This document shows, piece after piece, positions 1-9,426 of a stretch of 12,686 nt of DNA (its first letter is position 1; every line of letters starts with the position of its first letter). Below the pieces are notes generated by a model. It was not told where the DNA came from and searched no databases. It saw only the letters and a list, made by a program, of their open reading frames with translations. This stretch comes from Hymenopellis radicata. Lineage: Eukaryota; Basidiomycota; Agaricomycetes; Agaricales; Physalacriaceae. The stretch covers positions 1 to 12,686 of the forward strand of contig JADNRX010001209.1 of the NCBI GenBank assembly GCA_015501595.1. Reading direction: 5' to 3'. Both the position numbers and the translations under genes were made by a program.

Positions 1-530
1 AAATCTGCTGTCGCCAAGTATGTTATTCAGCCTAACAAAGGCGGGGAGAAGCGGTAAGCGATTCATGATGGTAGTGTTGAAAGCAGCGGAGCAACGTGAC
101 ATGTAATGCTCGCGATCGACTTCGGCCACGGGTAAGACGTGGATCAAGATAGCCCCTCAAATGGGGTTGATGTTCGCCCTACTTACTTTCCACTGTCCAT
201 CCTTCGGTCCGAGCTTCCCGACGACTTTCTCCAATTGGCGCGCGCATTAGACAGACGACTGGCAGGCGAACATCGAATCGTTCTATACATATCCCGAGAA
301 GTAGCCCCTTTGATTGGACATAATCTGATCTTCAATATGCAGACATCTTTCCCAAAATCTTATGAACGAGATATGTTATGAATTTATAAACGAATACCTA
401 GTGTTATTATACCTGAGAATTGAACACCTTCTGGCTTAATTCTCGGAAACAAAGCTAATTGGATTTGGAGCGCTTGACTTGGCGGCATCTCCATCCGTTG
501 TCTCGCGGTCCCATCTTTTCATCCCCCATC
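1..530. other. Left edge, no gene assigned (short open stretches only)
   Basis: An open stretch runs from the window start to a good donor (GTAAGC) at position 54, so 1-53 could be the end of an exon of a gene lying to the left. A second open stretch on + (139-381, 80 codons, GTG start) follows a GTAAG-like site at 130. It is protein-like in composition but matches no family I recognise, and I could not join it to the first stretch in a convincing way. Both may be exon remnants. From 382 to 530 the sequence is AT-richer and holds nothing recognisable except the region just upstream of the ATG at 531. Confidence 0.3.
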
Positions 531-1045
531 ATGGCCGAAGAGATTCCCTCGTTCAGCAACCCCATAGGCTCGGACGACGACCTGGCGGAAAGGTAAACGA
601 ACAATGTTGAAATAAGCCAAGACAAATGACCTTACCAGAGGTGGCGTCGAGGACGAGGACAGGGTTCGGGGCGACGTCGCAGTCTACTAGTAAGTGATTG
701 TTGACGCGGTGACGTCGTGGCAGAGATAGACATACCGCGATAGTTTTGACGACAAGCAGGAGACAGCGATGAGGAGAGCGTGAACACGGGATTGAAGACG
801 AGCCTGAAGACAAGGTTGAAGTTGAATTCGAAGTTTAAGTCGACACTGTGGGCGCCGAGGGCAGGACGATAATGGAAACCTTGGAGATAGCAACCCCGTC
901 GTGAGAGGTCGAGACGTCGGCGAAGTCTTGAAGGCGTTCAAAGAAGGAAAATACCAGCATCGATGTCCTGCCGATGACAACGAGATGGCCGACGTCTAGA
1001 CGTAAGACAATGTCAAAAACATTGTTGACAACGAGTAAGGCCACG
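531..1045 (+). pseudogene. Decayed acidic multi-exon coding remnant
   Basis: An ATG at 531 opens a short acidic exon of 21 codons (peptide starts MAEEIPSFSNPIGSDDDL) ending at a GTAAAC donor near 594. An acceptor (ACCAG) near 639 leads to a second Glu/Asp-rich stretch that stops at TAG (688-690). More Asp/Glu-rich reading in changing frames follows, including a stretch around 915-1000 that reads GEVLKAFKEGKYQHRCP. Several GTAAG-like sites and repeated frame changes look like an acidic gene that has collected indels and stops. The start loosely recalls fungal clathrin light chains (acidic N-terminus with an LAER element), but the expected C-terminal half is not visible, so I do not name it. 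It may simply be non-coding. Confidence 0.25.
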
Positions 1046-1790
1046 ACTTACCAGTACTTAGTTGAGGGAGGAGGGTGAAGAGTCTTTGGAGTACAGTCAA
1101 AGTCTTGAAGGAGGAGGTCGAAGCGGACTACCAGCGCAGATGGCGTACGTGAAGATAAAGTATAATGGCTTGGCAGGTGTTGAGGCCCGCTCCACTTTGA
1201 GCTCAACACCATCAGCGCACAGACCAAGGGCATGGTCAGGGGAGTCGGGCGGGTCGTCGAGCTCCCCATGATCACCCCAGAGGGCCTGCTAAACCCATGA
1301 TGGGGCCCCGTTCAAGGCTTGGCCGTATCAACGACGCGTCCTGTCCCTTGCAGACAAGATCCAAAACAGACATCGCGTCAAAAACGCTTCGGTCCTCGAA
1401 GGGTGGGTCCCTCATTGACGTCGTCGACAGAGAAAGTGAGGCCTGAGCGCGTCGTTCACCTTAGGCGGGTCGAAGAAGGACGGGTTCTAAACCAAACAAA
1501 GTCAGGACGCCTGCACTTGACAGTGAAACGGTGGTGCGATTAAAGCCACTGAGAAGACAACTCCAGCAGTGGACTTTGGAAGTAGGCTCAAGGTCGGCCC
1601 GCTATCGACAGAGCCACAGTGCTGAAGAAGGCTACGCGGTGGGTGGAGGAAGAGAAGGCGGGAAGGAAGGCATGGAGGAGGAAGCTCACCCTTGGGCATT
1701 GTCACGAGGGTGAACGAAAGGAAAAGCAAAATAGCAAGCAGTTGCTGCTTGACCCCAGACATGGGCGTCAAGACGAAAGTGAAAATTAAA
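1046..1790 (+). other. GA-rich stretch with broken reading frames
   Basis: This stretch is purine-rich on the + strand and carries several protein-like fragments in different frames, for example an ELNTISAQTKGMVRGVGRVV-type run at about 1200-1245. None is longer than about 75 codons and I found no consistent set of splice sites joining them. It may be the continuation of the acidic remnant to its left or unrelated spacer. No family was recognised. Confidence 0.2.
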
Positions 1791-1860
1791 AACCAGCCCG
1801 GGTTTTTTAATACGTGCCCACGTGAGATGCGTGAGATTCGTGAGATTCGTGAGACGTGAT
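1791..1860. repeat. Hairpin plus 9-bp minisatellite
   Basis: The sequence AAAAACC-agcccg-GGTTTTT (about 1788-1807) forms a 7-bp stem. It is followed by a short direct repeat with unit CGTGAGATT: about three full units and two partial ones at 1821-1859, starting at a CACGTG palindrome. It is a small local repeat of unknown role. Read on the minus strand it gives a Leu-Thr-Asn repeat, but I do not think that is coding. Confidence 0.7.
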
Positions 1861-2149
1861 GTCACAAAATGTGCCTGTAATACTGCCGCCGCCCCTGCAT
1901 GCCGATCCTTGCGTTTTCGCGTCAAGTGGACTGACAGTAGCTACACAATATTTGACACTTACACCGACAATGTTTGAGGGCATCTAAGTAGGCAGAGATT
2001 GCTGGGAATGAAGGTGGTGCAAGACTTGTGTGTGTGCGGGTACTAATTACCATTTCATTGTCCCGTTTTGAGAAGGTAAGGTCATTGCCAATTACTCTAC
2101 TCTACTCCTTGGAGAACGCTCAACTCATGGTACCACACACTCTAGATCC

Positions 2150-2227
2150 ATGCCCCCTGCCACAGACCTCAAACAACTTGAGATGAAGGGCAAGCCTTAC
2201 CGCCACCACCGTCTCAACTATGTCTGA
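2150..2227 (+). other. Possible short 3'-terminal exon
   Basis: A 25-codon open stretch (starts MPPATDLKQLEMKG, stop at 2225-2227) lies five bases after a CTCTAG acceptor. A matching GTAAGG donor at 2076 would give a 70-nt intron. Upstream of that donor the reading frame is short, so the rest of the gene, if there was one, is not evident. It could be the last exon of a decayed gene or chance. The rest of 1861-2355 holds nothing else I can support. Confidence 0.2.
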
Positions 2228-2355
2228 TTCTTCATTTCACACATTTTAGTCTACGACTACTTTACTGATAATGTACTTATTTACGATAAAGTGCGGTACG
2301 TACGTCAGTCCGTTGACATAGGCTGATATCCGGAATTCATCCCTCAGCGTGGGCG

Positions 2356-3320
2356 CTTCATCCTCACATTGTAAGCAGCCGACTGCTCCTCGCGGAACAC
2401 CAAGTGTAACCGCAACATCAGCACCAGGCATTCAAAAGGGAAGGACACCCTTTCGAATGCTGGGCTTACATATCCGAGATAATATATCCTAGAGGATCGT
2501 GAGCCACGCCGAATTCAGAGCAGAGAGCAAACTTACCGATGGCTCGACAGTTGTCTCCATGTAACGATAGCTCTGATGAAGTCAACTCGTTACCCGCCCA
2601 AGGTAACCGTTCAGCTGCGAGCCGTGACTTGACACGGCTTCGGCGAGGTCAGGACAATGTCCACCCTGCCGTGCACGTCAGGACTTTCCCGACTGTCTGA
2701 ACCGGTGGCCAAGCGCAAAGCAAGACGTTCTACAAGAATTATTAGAAATGGAGACAAGATGGGGGGAGAATCCGGCTACTTACGCTTCATCCTCACATTG
2801 TAGGCAGCCGACTGCTACTCGCGGAACACCAAGTGTAACCGCAACATCAGCACCAGGCATTCAACAGGGAGGTAAACCCTATTGAATGCTGGGCTTACAT
2901 ATCCGAGATAATATATCCTAAAGGATCTTGAGCGACGCCGAATTCAGAGCAGAGAGAAAACTTACCGATGGCTCGCCAGTTGTCTCCATGTAACGATAGC
3001 TCTGATGAAGTCAACTCGTTACCCGCCCAAGGTAACCGTTCAGCTGCGAGCCGTGACTTGACACAGCTTCGGCGAGGTCAGGACAATGTCCGCCCTGCCG
3101 TGCACGTCAGGACTTTCCCGACTGTCTGAACCGGTGGCCAAGGGCAAAGCAAGACGTTCTGAAAAGATCATTAGAAATGGATAGAAGATGGGGAGAATCC
3201 GGCTACTTACGCTTCATCCTCACATTGTAGGCAGCCGACTGCTCCTCGCGGAACACCAAGTGTAACCGCAACGTCAGCACCAGGCATTCAACAGGGAGGT
3301 AAACCCTATCGAATGCTGGA
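2356..3320 (-). repeat. Tandem array of ~428-bp units (2.25 copies)
   Basis: Three head-to-tail copies start with CTTCATCCTCACATTGTA: unit A 2356-2784 (429 bp), unit B 2785-3211 (427 bp) and partial unit C 3212-3320. They differ by a few percent. Each full unit contains, on the minus strand, two good splice donors (GTAAGTAGCC and CATCG|GTAAGTT) and plausible acceptors (TTCTTGTAG or equivalent, and CCTYTAG). One spliced minus-strand frame (YYLGYVSPAFERV... to ...VRMK, then QRLALRLATGSDSRE...) is open for about 85 codons, with correct phase across the intron, before TGA and TAA codons. No protein family is recognised, so the unit may be a duplicated exon pair of an old gene or a non-coding satellite-like repeat. 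Confidence 0.9.
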
Positions 3321-3430
3321 CTAATTTTCTTCCTGCGGGCGTCGTCGCTGTTTCTCCATGAAGGTAAAAGACAAGTCCTCAAGGCTTATGTCAGTCCGGG
3401 CATAAGTAAGCCGATCTCTCCGATCTGTAG
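2962..3430 (+). repeat. Left arm of a 469-bp inverted repeat
   Basis: This segment covers most of unit B, partial unit C and a further ~110 bp. It is the reverse complement of 11179-11648 with only one net base of length difference. The inner 220 bp (3212-3430) differ at about three positions. The outer 250 bp differ more, about 20 positions by eye. The repeat stops sharply at 3430, about 70 bp before the start codon of RING-like gene 1. Confidence 0.95.
3321..3424 (-). pseudogene. Conserved terminal-exon-like ORF in left arm
   Basis: On the minus strand an acceptor-like CTACAG (3425-3430) precedes a 104-nt open stretch. It ends in TAG (3321-3323) and encodes a basic, Arg/Gln-rich tail (..DRLTYARTDISLEDLSF.. 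to ..KQRRRPQEEN). The same stretch with two amino-acid changes is in the right arm. In the left copy the frame also stays open upstream to about 3593 on the minus strand, antisense to gene 1 exon 1. In the right copy the sequence diverges at the CTACAG, which is what a splice acceptor or a duplication breakpoint would give. The product is unknown. Confidence 0.35.
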
Positions 3431-3501
3431 GGAAATACTTCTCAGCGTCTTCCCATCGGTCAGGTTCCCCCAGTCCATCGTAGAGATTGGTTCGAGTCGA
3501 T

Positions 3502-4582
3502 ATGCCTCTATGTACGCTTTTCGCTCTGTTCGAGCCTCCTCCCCCATCCTGGCAGCGCTCGGAAAGATATGATGTGAGCCCATTGATCCGCACCTGAAAT
3601 AATGCTCAACGTCTCTAAGACTGTCATCGAGGCCTTCAAAGTCGGCGAAGACGATTCTCCTGGAAAATCCCTCTTCGCCCGGTATAAATTAGCTTGTAAA
3701 CAAGAAAAGAATTGGGAGCACACAGCTGTTTGTCCGGTGTGGTCCAAATTCTCTCTGGTCATCATCCTCTCATCTGATTCTTCTTTGCTCACGTAGATTT
3801 GTCCAAATGGTCTCGTCAAGCCTGAGGTGATGCTCTCGTGTGACTGCACAAAGCAGTTGTGGGGCTCGGTGAGTGTCCTCCATGCCATGTGCACACGTCT
3901 CCTTATGAACGAGTTTCAGTCATGCATTCACGAACTTCTTCAATTAAATCAGGAGTGTATGTACTTTGTCTCGCTCCTTACACGTATTACCCTAAGGTGT
4001 TTTTGTAGGCCCAATTTGCTTCACAGAAAACATTTTCCCCATTCATGTTGAATGGTTCAAGGGCAACCCTCTCGAAAATGCAAAGCAGCTTATCAAGGGG
4101 AGGAGGGAGACTAAAACTCGCAAGAGGCTCAAATTGAGAGCTCAGGCAGAGGAGGCCGCATACCACACACGAGCTCACAAGATCATAAGCTCGCGCCCTA
4201 CTGACTTGCGCCCCCTGCACCCACCCACCTTCAAGACCGCCACCAATCCTCCTCTCCCTTCTGGACCCTCTCTCCACATTACTGGCCGTACATTCACCAC
4301 TCATGGCCATCCCACTGAACGTCAGGCTCAAGGATCATCATCGTCATCGATATCACGACAATCTCGGACTCAGACACAGATCCCCCGGAGCTCCGCCGTC
4401 ATAGAGATATCCAGTGACGAAGAGGAGGTAGGCCCTTGCGCTCATTCAAAAGTATTGTATATTGATGATTATTACTGTAGTCACCCAGAGGGCAAAGGAA
4501 CTTTCAAAGGCACCGAAGACAGAGAATCCCAGAAAGAAGCGCTCAGCAGTCAGTATTGGAGGTGATTGATGTCTCGGACTGA
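3502..4582 (+). CDS. Variant RING-finger protein with SUMO-interaction-like tail (gene 1)
   Basis: Proposed exons are 3502-3573, 3620-3736, 3797-3868, 3920-3956, 4009-4427 and 4481-4582, giving about 272 aa. The model rests on GT-AG introns of 46-62 nt and on exon-by-exon agreement with gene 2 at 9955-11047: exons 3 and 4 are the same lengths (72 and 37 nt) with the same phases. Residues about 62-103 form a zinc-finger-like module, C-x2-C-x12-C-x-C-x8-C-x10-C-x2-C, containing CPIC twice. This resembles a RING finger in which the usual histidine is a cysteine and one ligand is not obvious. The motif FPIHVEW, a basic stretch and a Ser/Thr/Pro-rich region follow. VIEISSDEEE (about 230-239) fits a SUMO-interaction motif, and the last exon ends EVIDVSD, a second such motif. 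Using an acceptor 8 nt later (4488) would instead end at 4569 with a basic tail. A RING-type E3 ligase role is likely but inferred, since a ligand is missing. The first exon is the least certain. Confidence 0.65.
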
Positions 4583-5900
4583 TCATAGACTCAACTATTG
4601 TGATCGCGTGTACCGCTTGTTCCGACGCGTTTATGCAGGCCCACTTTTTTGTACAGTCCTCGTGAGCTGACGCGCCGGGCTCGCAGTATGAAAGCGATCA
4701 AACCTTGGGGCTGCCTTTGACTATCAGTGCGGTACGAACTCAGGACGATTAGAACGACAATATCGACACTCCCGCATGACTCACTTTGCCTTGCGGATAC
4801 GAGGCGCTTACTCCCCCTCGAGACTCATGAAAGACAATATTCCGATTGATCACGGAACCAATCTTTTCAAACTCTTGTTACATCAGCCTATAATCTAAAG
4901 GCATTCGTAAACATTTCGCCGCCTTCCTCCTCCCGCTCTTCAGTATGGTCCTGTGTGTCCTGTATGTCTCCCCAGCCGAGATAATCGGGACTTACCTCTT
5001 CCAGCCGCTCCGACCGCTACGTTTTGGTCCGAAGGCCCGCGTCGAGGTGGCTGATTATGTTTAGCCGATATATTGAACTTTCGAACTTTCGGTGCTACCA
5101 TTGAATCCGACCCGAGACTGCGTAGTTTCAGACTAACCCCGCCGGATCCAAGTCGCCATCAACGTTCAACTGTGGCGAGTTCGAGGACAACTCTGATGTG
5201 GCGTCGTTTCCTTAGGTTGTTCTTCTCGTCTGGGCGTGTTTTGGCGCGGAGAATCCTGTAATAAAATGACCATTACGAGCTCATTCGTCTCAGCGCTTGC
5301 TCGCTTCTCTTGTACGAACAGATTGGGATCTTTCCCGTCTAGTATGACTTCCAAATTTGACGAATAACATGATCCGTGAGAGATCCGAATCGGGGTCGCA
5401 GCGCGTGATTCATCCGATATGTGGGAAGTCGTCAATGCATGCTCTATGTTCATGATGGGCTCGGAGACGAAATGGAGTAGCATGACACGGCATACCCTCA
5501 TGTGAGTGCCTAGAGGTTGGTTTCAGAAGGAAACTAAATAAAGGTACGTATCGGGCATCGACAAGTCTTGAATTCGCGTCAACTATGAAATGTGGCGCAC
5601 GTCTCAATCAATTTGCTATACTCACAGCAGTGAGAAGCCCGCAACGCGGCCGCAGCTTTTGACGTCAGGAACGTGATATCTTAGCGGCGTCTATTCTCCT
5701 TGCCGGAGCTGCTTAAGTTTCTGGGGAAATCATAGGTTTATTCGCGTTCTTTTAAGGTGTACTTCTTAACAGCTTTGACATTAGGTCCAGCTTGCACTTT
5801 CAACACGATTCGGGTAAACAACGCCGCAAGTTCACGATGTACGCGTCGATTCAAGAGCCAAGCCGGACGAACGCAGCACATGAATGCTATCGTTGTCTGT
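4583..5900. other. Spacer without a supported gene
   Basis: There are short open stretches on both strands, none supported by motifs or a coherent exon chain. The best is a minus-strand stretch at about 4985-5165, open for roughly 60 codons and ending at a GTAAGT donor. It follows a TGA and has no recognisable neighbour exon. Mixed open frames on both strands at 5738-6110 are partly the last exon and last intron of the minus-strand gene 5901-8485. The 3' untranslated part of that gene and of gene 1 probably lies here. Confidence 0.5.
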
Positions 5901-8485
5901 CTAGGACTCGGAGAGACTAGACTGCAATTGATGTTCGAAGGAAACCGGAGCAATGTTGATCGTAAACGCATGCGACAGATGTCGCTCTCGTCCATCCAGC
6001 GTATACTATTAAATTCAGCTCGCTCAGATGTTGCTAAGATTACTAAAGGAAAAACGTACGGTAGCGTTAGCTCTGATCTCACAACTTTGCGCATCGTTCG
6101 GAGGCGAACCTGAGAGCACGTTATTTTCCCAACTCAACCACGAAGGGAGGTAAGGCGAGCTGAAGGTGATAGGAATGTTCGGCCACGACGCTTGTGGATC
6201 CCAAACACGTGGCGCCCACTTCCAAGTAAGGCCAGGATATGCAACACTGGGAGGATTCTCGACGAGCTTTCGATGGAACGGACGATATTTCCACTTGCTG
6301 TCTCCAATCTTTTTGGCGTTCACATTCCAGATGTGGTTCCCCTTCGACTTCCTTTTCTTGCCCGCCTCATTGAAACGCAAAATGTGCGGTTGCTTCCAAA
6401 GGTAGTTCCGTACCTTGAGAAATGAGATAGAGAGAATCGTCGCACGAGGACAAACACACCTTTTTCATCGGTATTTTGTCCAGCGGGAATCCATGGCGTG
6501 CAAGCTGGGTCCAATGCTTTCAGTATCAGAACGTGTACAAGACATCCGAAACTAACCTCATCCAAGAAAGCATTCGTAAAGGCCTGAATGCGGAACTGGA
6601 ATGGACGGAAACCAGGCAATTCATCTAGTCGTTGCATTTTTGTTGCCATCAAGGTTTGATGGATTGCTTCATCCTTCGTGTCTGTCGCATCCACTGTGCC
6701 ACAGAATCAGGACTGAACTGCAAGTCTCAGGTGAATTGCGTACGATTAGAGCAGATCCGGTTCAGGAATTGGAAGAAGATGCGGTCAACATCCGCCCGGT
6801 ACTCTTGAGGGACATCTGATGAGGAAGTCGATGACGGTGTCATTGCAGACTATTAAGATCATATCACTTGGCACCATTCTGAATAAAACGACTCACAGAT
6901 TGACCGGAAGCTACAGGACTTGCCCTCGAGTCGCCATCGCCTTCGTCATCGTCACTATCTTCACAATTGCCCGGATGGGCAGCGAGAACACTCGTACATC
7001 TCAACTTCGCCGATGTGTCCCTCGAGTTCGCAGGTGGCGTATTGGCATTCCAGGCGTCCTGACGATGTGCAGCTGGCGTCGGGTACGATTTGGAATGCTC
7101 CATCATGGGGAAAGGTGTTCTATATGTATTGCTGATAGAACCCGAGCGTGACATTCGACCGATTGGCGCACCGTCCACGGAGTACATGGGCGGCAAGCGA
7201 GCAAAGTGGGAATCATTCACTGAAATCCCATTTGTGGATATGGAGTGTGAATGCGACTGTTGGGTTGGAATAATATCTTCAGACCAGAATGAGCGATGTG
7301 GCGGCAACGCAGGAATTACGGAGTTCAACATCACTTCAACAGGACCCGCATATCCATTACTGTAGGTCGGTGAGATATGCGTTGTCCCACTGAAAGGATA
7401 CGTGGGTGAATGAGGATGCGATGGAGGCGGCGATGATTGCGGTAGAACGGGATCTGAAGAAGGAACGGGAAATATGTTCTGAGGCTCGACCTTGAAGCTT
7501 TTTACAGGCCTTTCCTCTTCTAGCGTGAAAAGTCGCTTGTCTGCTGATGTCAGGAATGTTATTCCTTGGTCTCCCGAGTGCGAAAAATAATCCTGTTTGC
7601 GTTCATCAAACCAATTGAGACGTGGTGAACTTGGTGAACCATGGTCTACGGCGAACTTGGAAATGAGGTCCGATACATATAATATCTTGCTTCTCAGGTC
7701 CTTCAACAGCGAACTGGCACGGCGTACTTGTGACATACGACATGCTCGATTAGCAGACTCTGCAGTCTGTGCGATCCTAGATGGGATAATTTTATCAATG
7801 TCAGCGGAGGTAGCCAAGTCGGAGAGACCTACTCTCTCAGTATAGCACCGCCGGCCACTAACAGGTTCTGGCCTGGAGGAAGACCTGACTCGTCTGCTCC
7901 GGAAAACGCATCGCCTATTGGCGGATGGATCGGAGCCCGTGGTGAATGGCCGACATAGGAACCGACAGTGTTCGCTTGACTTCTAGCGGGGGGGGGGACC
8001 GGCTTGAGGCCTGACTGCAGTGAGGACGTCGAGCCTACATGGTGTAAGGCAACACCGCGGTGATGTGCACATGACTCGGGGGAAGGGTGCGCGGATACAT
8101 GAGATGCAAGGGGTTGAACAGGCACGTCGTTCTCAAAGGCGGGAGGAGGAACATACAATGGAAATTCGGGAGCCACAGAATCCCTAATATTAATCTCCGC
8201 TGGATCCAGATAGCCAGGTGAAGTGAGAGTGGGCTGAATGGGCGCGAACATGTGCCTGAATGTGACTGTGCCGTTTGGATGGTCCGGCTTGCTAGGGAAC
8301 ACCCGTGGTGGGTTGGGCAGAAGATGAGAGGGATGGGTGAGACTGCTGGAAGGGACTAGAGTCCTAGAAATTGGAGTTACAAAGTCGGTAGGAGCCTCGG
8401 ACTCTGATGAGATGGAGGTGTCCATGTCAAATAGTGGACTGCTAGAGCTCATGAAGGCGCCGGGGGGGGGGGGGTATGGATGCAT
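5901..8485 (-). CDS. Conserved ~759-aa protein, disordered N-terminus plus basic/aromatic C-terminal domain
   Basis: Proposed minus-strand exons are 8485-7890, 7833-6897, 6849-6744, 6693-6557, 6504-6460, 6413-6060 and 6005-5901 (TAG stop). The introns are 46-56 nt and all downstream phases agree. Residues 1 to ~510 are rich in Pro, Ser and His, with a helical patch around DLRSKILYVSDLISKFA and an acidic SDDDEGDGD run, as in many fungal regulatory proteins. Residues about 570-745 are well ordered: a helical segment (FRIQAFTNAFLDELARHGF), then KKVRNYLWKQPHILRFNE, a Lys-rich linker (AGKKRKSKGNHIWNV), and Trp-rich beta-like sequence (LTWKWAPRVWDPQASW, YLPSWLSWENNVLSG). This looks like a DNA- or protein-binding domain kept under selection, but I cannot name the family. 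The join between exons 1 and 2 is the weak point: the frames disagree unless a 56-nt intron with a weak GTCAGG donor is used, or a 1-nt frameshift lies near 7835. Confidence 0.65.
7988..7997. repeat. G10 homopolymer inside a coding exon
   Basis: Ten consecutive G on + encode part of a Pro-rich run on the minus strand within exon 1 of the 5901-8485 gene. A one-base length change here would shift the frame. Confidence 0.95.
8462..8474. repeat. G13 homopolymer next to a start codon
   Basis: Thirteen consecutive G on + are read on the minus strand as four prolines, from codon 5 of the proposed start (ATG at 8485-8483). A second in-frame ATG follows at codon 12 (FMSSSS), downstream of the tract, and would be unaffected by length changes. 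Confidence 0.95.
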
Positions 8486-9426
8486 GGCAGGAAGTGGTCG
8501 CTAAACGGTATGGACACACGATGGGAACAAACGTAGTTGTAGGTGACCGCGCGAGCTACGCGCTGATGGGATAAAGTCAAGGAAGATAATGCACGTGTCA
8601 TGTCTATGTATGGTACGAATACTTGAGCATGGGAACGGAGCAGGCCGCACGAACGAAGGTGCCATTGTTGGTATGGTCCAAAGATCCTTTGGGAGAATTA
8701 AAGATTCGCGTTACATTTCAACAAGGCGAGAGCAGTTCTGTATGGCGTATACGTATTGCCTCCCGAGGTGCAGCCATGGCGATTCGGACAACGAGAATTG
8801 GAGGTCGGCGGATCTAGAGTGGGTGTTGATCTGTATGCCTGCGTCAGAGGAGCTTGTGCGATGATGGTACCATTCTGGTCATCGCCACTCCAATACTGTG
8901 CAGGGAACTGTTTCGGGCGCGAAGGAGCCCCGGGAGAAAGTTAAGCATACCCATCGTGTATGCCCCAATCGCAGAGCCACAACCAGGGTTCGAGGTAGAG
9001 CCAAAGTTGGACGGAGTTATCCGATAATGAGAGGCCACGGCTCCGTACACGAGCCCATTGACATAACGAGAAAAGCATTGGATCGCGTCCCAAGGCCGCC
9101 ATCTCGTTCCTTCGACTCTGGCGACCCAGGCGCGATGTAGCGTCCATTAATCTTCGGAGCGGTTACGATGGGATCCGCGGAAGGATCCCACTCTGAATCT
9201 TCGCGAAGTGCAAAGAAGTTTCCCGGCAAGAGCCAAGATCAAAGACTTCGAAGTTGTCTAGGCTCAAGTCGACTGGGAAGACCGGGGGTCGTATGTGCGA
9301 GAGAAGGAGACAAGGTCGGATAGGTCTCAGCGGCCGTTTCCGCGTTGGTAAGAGTCCAAGGAGGTTACGATACCCCCCCGCCCAAGATGGAATGTTTTCC
9401 CTCATCATCATGCACGGAAATGAAGT
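8486..9426. other. Spacer and probable remains of the WD40 gene's 3' half
   Basis: The 8486-8600 part is the likely promoter of the minus-strand gene that starts at 8485. From 8600 to 9426 there are overlapping open stretches on both strands. On the minus strand, 9411-9163 reads protein-like (..FPVDLSLDNFEVFDLGSC..), as expected for further beta-propeller blades. It can only be linked to the WD40 core through changes of frame, one at a seven-base C/G run at 9373-9379. On the plus strand, 8623-8817 is open for 64 codons without a recognised motif. No intact gene is supported. Confidence 0.35.

Noticed and set aside
531..700. Clathrin light chain N-terminus
   Set aside because: Acidity and an LAER-like element are suggestive, but no clathrin-binding helix or C-terminal part was found nearby.
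2246..2431. 61-codon minus-strand ORF at the outer edge of the array
   Set aside because: It merely combines the edge of unit A with unrelated flanking sequence; the spliced frame of the unit is a different one.
2785..3211. CRISPR-like or short regularly spaced repeats
   Set aside because: The unit is about 428 bp with no short repeat/spacer structure, and the genome is eukaryotic.
3508..3894. 128-codon ORF on the minus strand
   Set aside because: It lies opposite gene 1 exons 1-3, whose splice sites and cysteine spacing match gene 2, so this frame is a shadow.
5160..5265. DVASF-like plus-strand peptide resembling a WD40 blade start
   Set aside because: Only a few residues match and no GH or SGG.DG..IW elements follow, so it is not counted as a mirror copy of the WD40 fragment.
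5757..6113. 118-codon ORF on the plus strand
   Set aside because: It overlaps the last exon and last intron of the well-phased minus-strand gene and shows no domain.
6166..6425. Two plus-strand ORFs of 77-79 codons
   Set aside because: They are antisense to the conserved Trp-rich exon 6060-6413, which has the stronger coding evidence.
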